Assembly (NCBI GenBank): GCA_021156265.1
Contig: JAJNBR010000161.1
Span: 1-6,689 of the forward strand
Length of the DNA: 6,689 nt
Direction: 5' to 3'
From: Flavipsychrobacter sp.
GTDB lineage: Bacteria > Bacteroidota > Bacteroidia > Chitinophagales > Chitinophagaceae
Shown here: positions 5,297-6,689 of the stretch, piece after piece
Numbering within the stretch: the stretch's first letter is position 1
How the letters are laid out: each line of letters opens with the position of its first letter
Position numbers and translations under genes: made by a program
The notes under the pieces: model-generated
Told to the model about the DNA's origin: nothing
Seen by the model: the letters and a program-made list of their open reading frames with translations, nothing else
Databases searched by the model: none

Positions 5297-6689
5297 ATGA
5301 ATACACTGAAATTCACTCAAAGGATCAGGACAATTTTTGTTCTCAGCATTCTTAGCTTATTAATCCCCGTCGTGACTATGGCACAGTTCCCTACGGCCGC
5401 TTCTTACCCGTTTACCGCTTCACAAAAGACTTTCAACTATTTGTCCGGTGGTACGCCTGTAAGTTTCTCAAGCAGTAACTGGGACGATTGGTATGTGTCT
5501 AATATTCCAATCGGTTTTACATTCACTTTTGCCGGGACTGCTTATACAACGGTAACTGCGGTGACCAATGGCGTAATGAGTTTTGGCAATAACACAACAG
5601 GTTACAGTTGGTACTATGGTGCTCCGCAAAGCTACCTTCAAAATAATGGCCCCTGCGTTATGGCTTGCTGGCACGACGGGTCCGGTGACGCAACCGGCAG
5701 TGGCGCGGCTAGTCCCGTTAGCTACCTGACGACGGGTACTGCACCTAACCGTGTGTTCACCCTTGAATTTAAGAACTGGGGCTCGTATCCATGGTCGAGT
5801 TACCCAGGCTGGATCACATACCAGTACATACTTTACGAAGGCGGTCCGATAGAGATCATGTATCAGCAGGAAAGTGGTTCAACTACTTTTGGTTCTACCG
5901 GCAGTGGTGGTGCCATCGGTATTGCAAAAGACCAGTCAGACTGGCAAACACTTAATAACACAAGTGCCAATCCTACATCGTCCTCTACTCTTTATACAGC
6001 CTCAGTATCGGGCAAGCCCGCTAGCGGTCAGAGCTACCTTTGGGGGCAGGTTCCATGTACAGGCACACCAACTACCTCTATTTCAGGTCCGGATTCAGTT
6101 TGTCCTAACAAGCCATTCGGCCTTGGCCTGGCAGGCCTGTCTATTTATTCAGGTTTTAGTTTCCAATGGCAAACATCGACCAATGGCACCAGCTGGGCAA
6201 ACTGGACGGGTACTGTTAGCACTTCAGGAAATATAACAGATGTGATCTCCGCACCTAAATGGTATCGTGTTACGGTAACTTGTTTGGCTTCGGGTCAGTC
6301 GTATACTACGGCGCCTAAGCAAGTTAACATTGCTCCGTTCTACTATTGCTACTGCGAAGGTTCAAAAGCCACGTCCGGTGCGGGTCTTGACATAGGTAAT
6401 GTATCAGTGCTAACAGCTCCCGCCAACCAGGTGCTATTGAATAACGGTAATGCAAATCCGTTCCTGAACAATGCCAATGCTACCCAGGCATATACCGACT
6501 TTAGAAAAACACTTCCTGCGGTACCGATGTATCACGATAGCTCTTATTATCTGCAGGCAACACAGACAAGCTCGATCGCCAGCTTCGCAGCGGGCACAGC
6601 AGCGATATTTATTGACTACAACCGCAACGGCAAGTTCGACCCCTGGGAGCGCGTGCTGGATGCGGTTACAAACCAGGCATTGCCCAACC
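5297..6689 (+). CDS. Large secreted surface protein with Ig-like and GEVED-type domains, C-terminus outside the window
   Basis: The frame opens with ATG at 5297 and stays open for 464 codons to the window end. Residues 1-29 form a signal peptide: basic MNTLKFTQRIR, a hydrophobic core, and a probable cleavage after VVTMA. Residues 30-250 form a Trp/Gly/Ser/Thr-rich, probably beta-sandwich region with IPIGFTFTFAG (70-80) and TNGVMSFG (90-97), a pattern I associate with the N-termini of Bacteroidota surface proteins. Residues 257-346 look Ig-like: Cys269, FQWQTSTNGTSW (289-300) and WYRVTVTC (322-329, Cys329), the two cysteines being a likely disulfide. From YYCYCEG (349-355) a GEVED-type module begins, with YTDF (399-402) and the EF-hand-like loop DYNRNGKFDPWE (440-451), suggesting calcium binding. 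No enzymatic domain is visible. A type IX secretion C-terminal sorting domain is expected downstream. Adhesin or matrix role is inferred. Confidence 0.88.
   Translation, partial: MNTLKFTQRIRTIFVLSILSLLIPVVTMAQFPTAASYPFTASQKTFNYLSGGTPVSFSSSNWDDWYVSNIPIGFTFTFAGTAYTTVTAVTNGVMSFGNNTTGYSWYYGAPQSYLQNNGPCVMACWHDGSGDATGSGAASPVSYLTTGTAPNRVFTLEFKNWGSYPWSSYPGWITYQYILYEGGPIEIMYQQESGSTTFGSTGSGGAIGIAKDQSDWQTLNNTSANPTSSSTLYTASVSGKPASGQSYLWGQVPCTGTPTTSISGPDSVCPNKPFGLGLAGLSIYSGFSFQWQTSTNGTSWANWTGTVSTSGNITDVISAPKWYRVTVTCLASGQSYTTAPKQVNIAPFYYCYCEGSKATSGAGLDIGNVSVLTAPANQVLLNNGNANPFLNNANATQAYTDFRKTLPAVPMYHDSSYYLQATQTSSIASFAAGTAAIFIDYNRNGKFDPWERVLDAVTNQALPN

Noticed and set aside
5874..6236. A 120-codon plus-strand open frame with its own ATG
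   Set aside because: It sits in another reading frame inside the secreted-protein gene, whose frame encodes the Ig-like module. The overlapping translation has no recognisable domain.

Overview
The window looks like a chromosomal segment of a Bacteroidota bacterium, most likely of the Chitinophagales/Sphingobacteriales type. The clues are a secreted protein with Ig-like and GEVED-type modules, start codons preceded by A/T-rich leaders without a Shine-Dalgarno sequence, and a gcvH-vanZ pair, a linkage I remember from this phylum. I see no mobile element, CRISPR array, tRNA or rRNA. The lineage call is an inference from gene content.

Minus strand, read from high to low coordinates (5034 to 1): gcvH (lipoyl carrier of the glycine cleavage system), a small VanZ-like membrane protein, a GHMP sugar kinase of the HddA type, a sugar-1-phosphate nucleotidyltransferase of the HddC type, a GT4 glycosyltransferase, ruvB, and the first 78 codons of an NAD-dependent nucleotide-sugar epimerase cut off by the window edge. 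Spacing is very tight from gcvH to ruvB: 3 nt, 34 nt, 3 nt, an ATGA overlap and 22 nt. A 75-nt gap precedes the epimerase. The kinase, nucleotidyltransferase, glycosyltransferase and epimerase form a polysaccharide or glycan precursor module. HddA and HddC together would perform two steps toward GDP-D-glycero-D-manno-heptose. The isomerase (GmhA) and phosphatase (GmhB) steps are not in the window. Housekeeping ruvB sits inside this sugar block.

Divergent intergenic region (5035-5296): an A/T-rich 262-bp stretch between gcvH and the plus-strand gene. It contains four perfect TTTAATT heptamers repeated at exactly 11-bp intervals (5171-5210), an arrangement like the operators of OmpR/PhoB-type response regulators. 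It also holds a 14-bp palindrome (5096-5109) nearer gcvH.

Plus strand (5297 to the window end): a long open frame with a signal peptide, a W/G-rich beta-type N-terminal region, an Ig-like module and the start of a GEVED-type domain with an EF-hand-like DxNxNGxFDxxE loop. It is probably a large cell-surface or type IX-secreted protein whose C-terminus lies outside the window.

No clearly new biological system is visible. The phased repeat array upstream of the secreted protein is the most unusual element.
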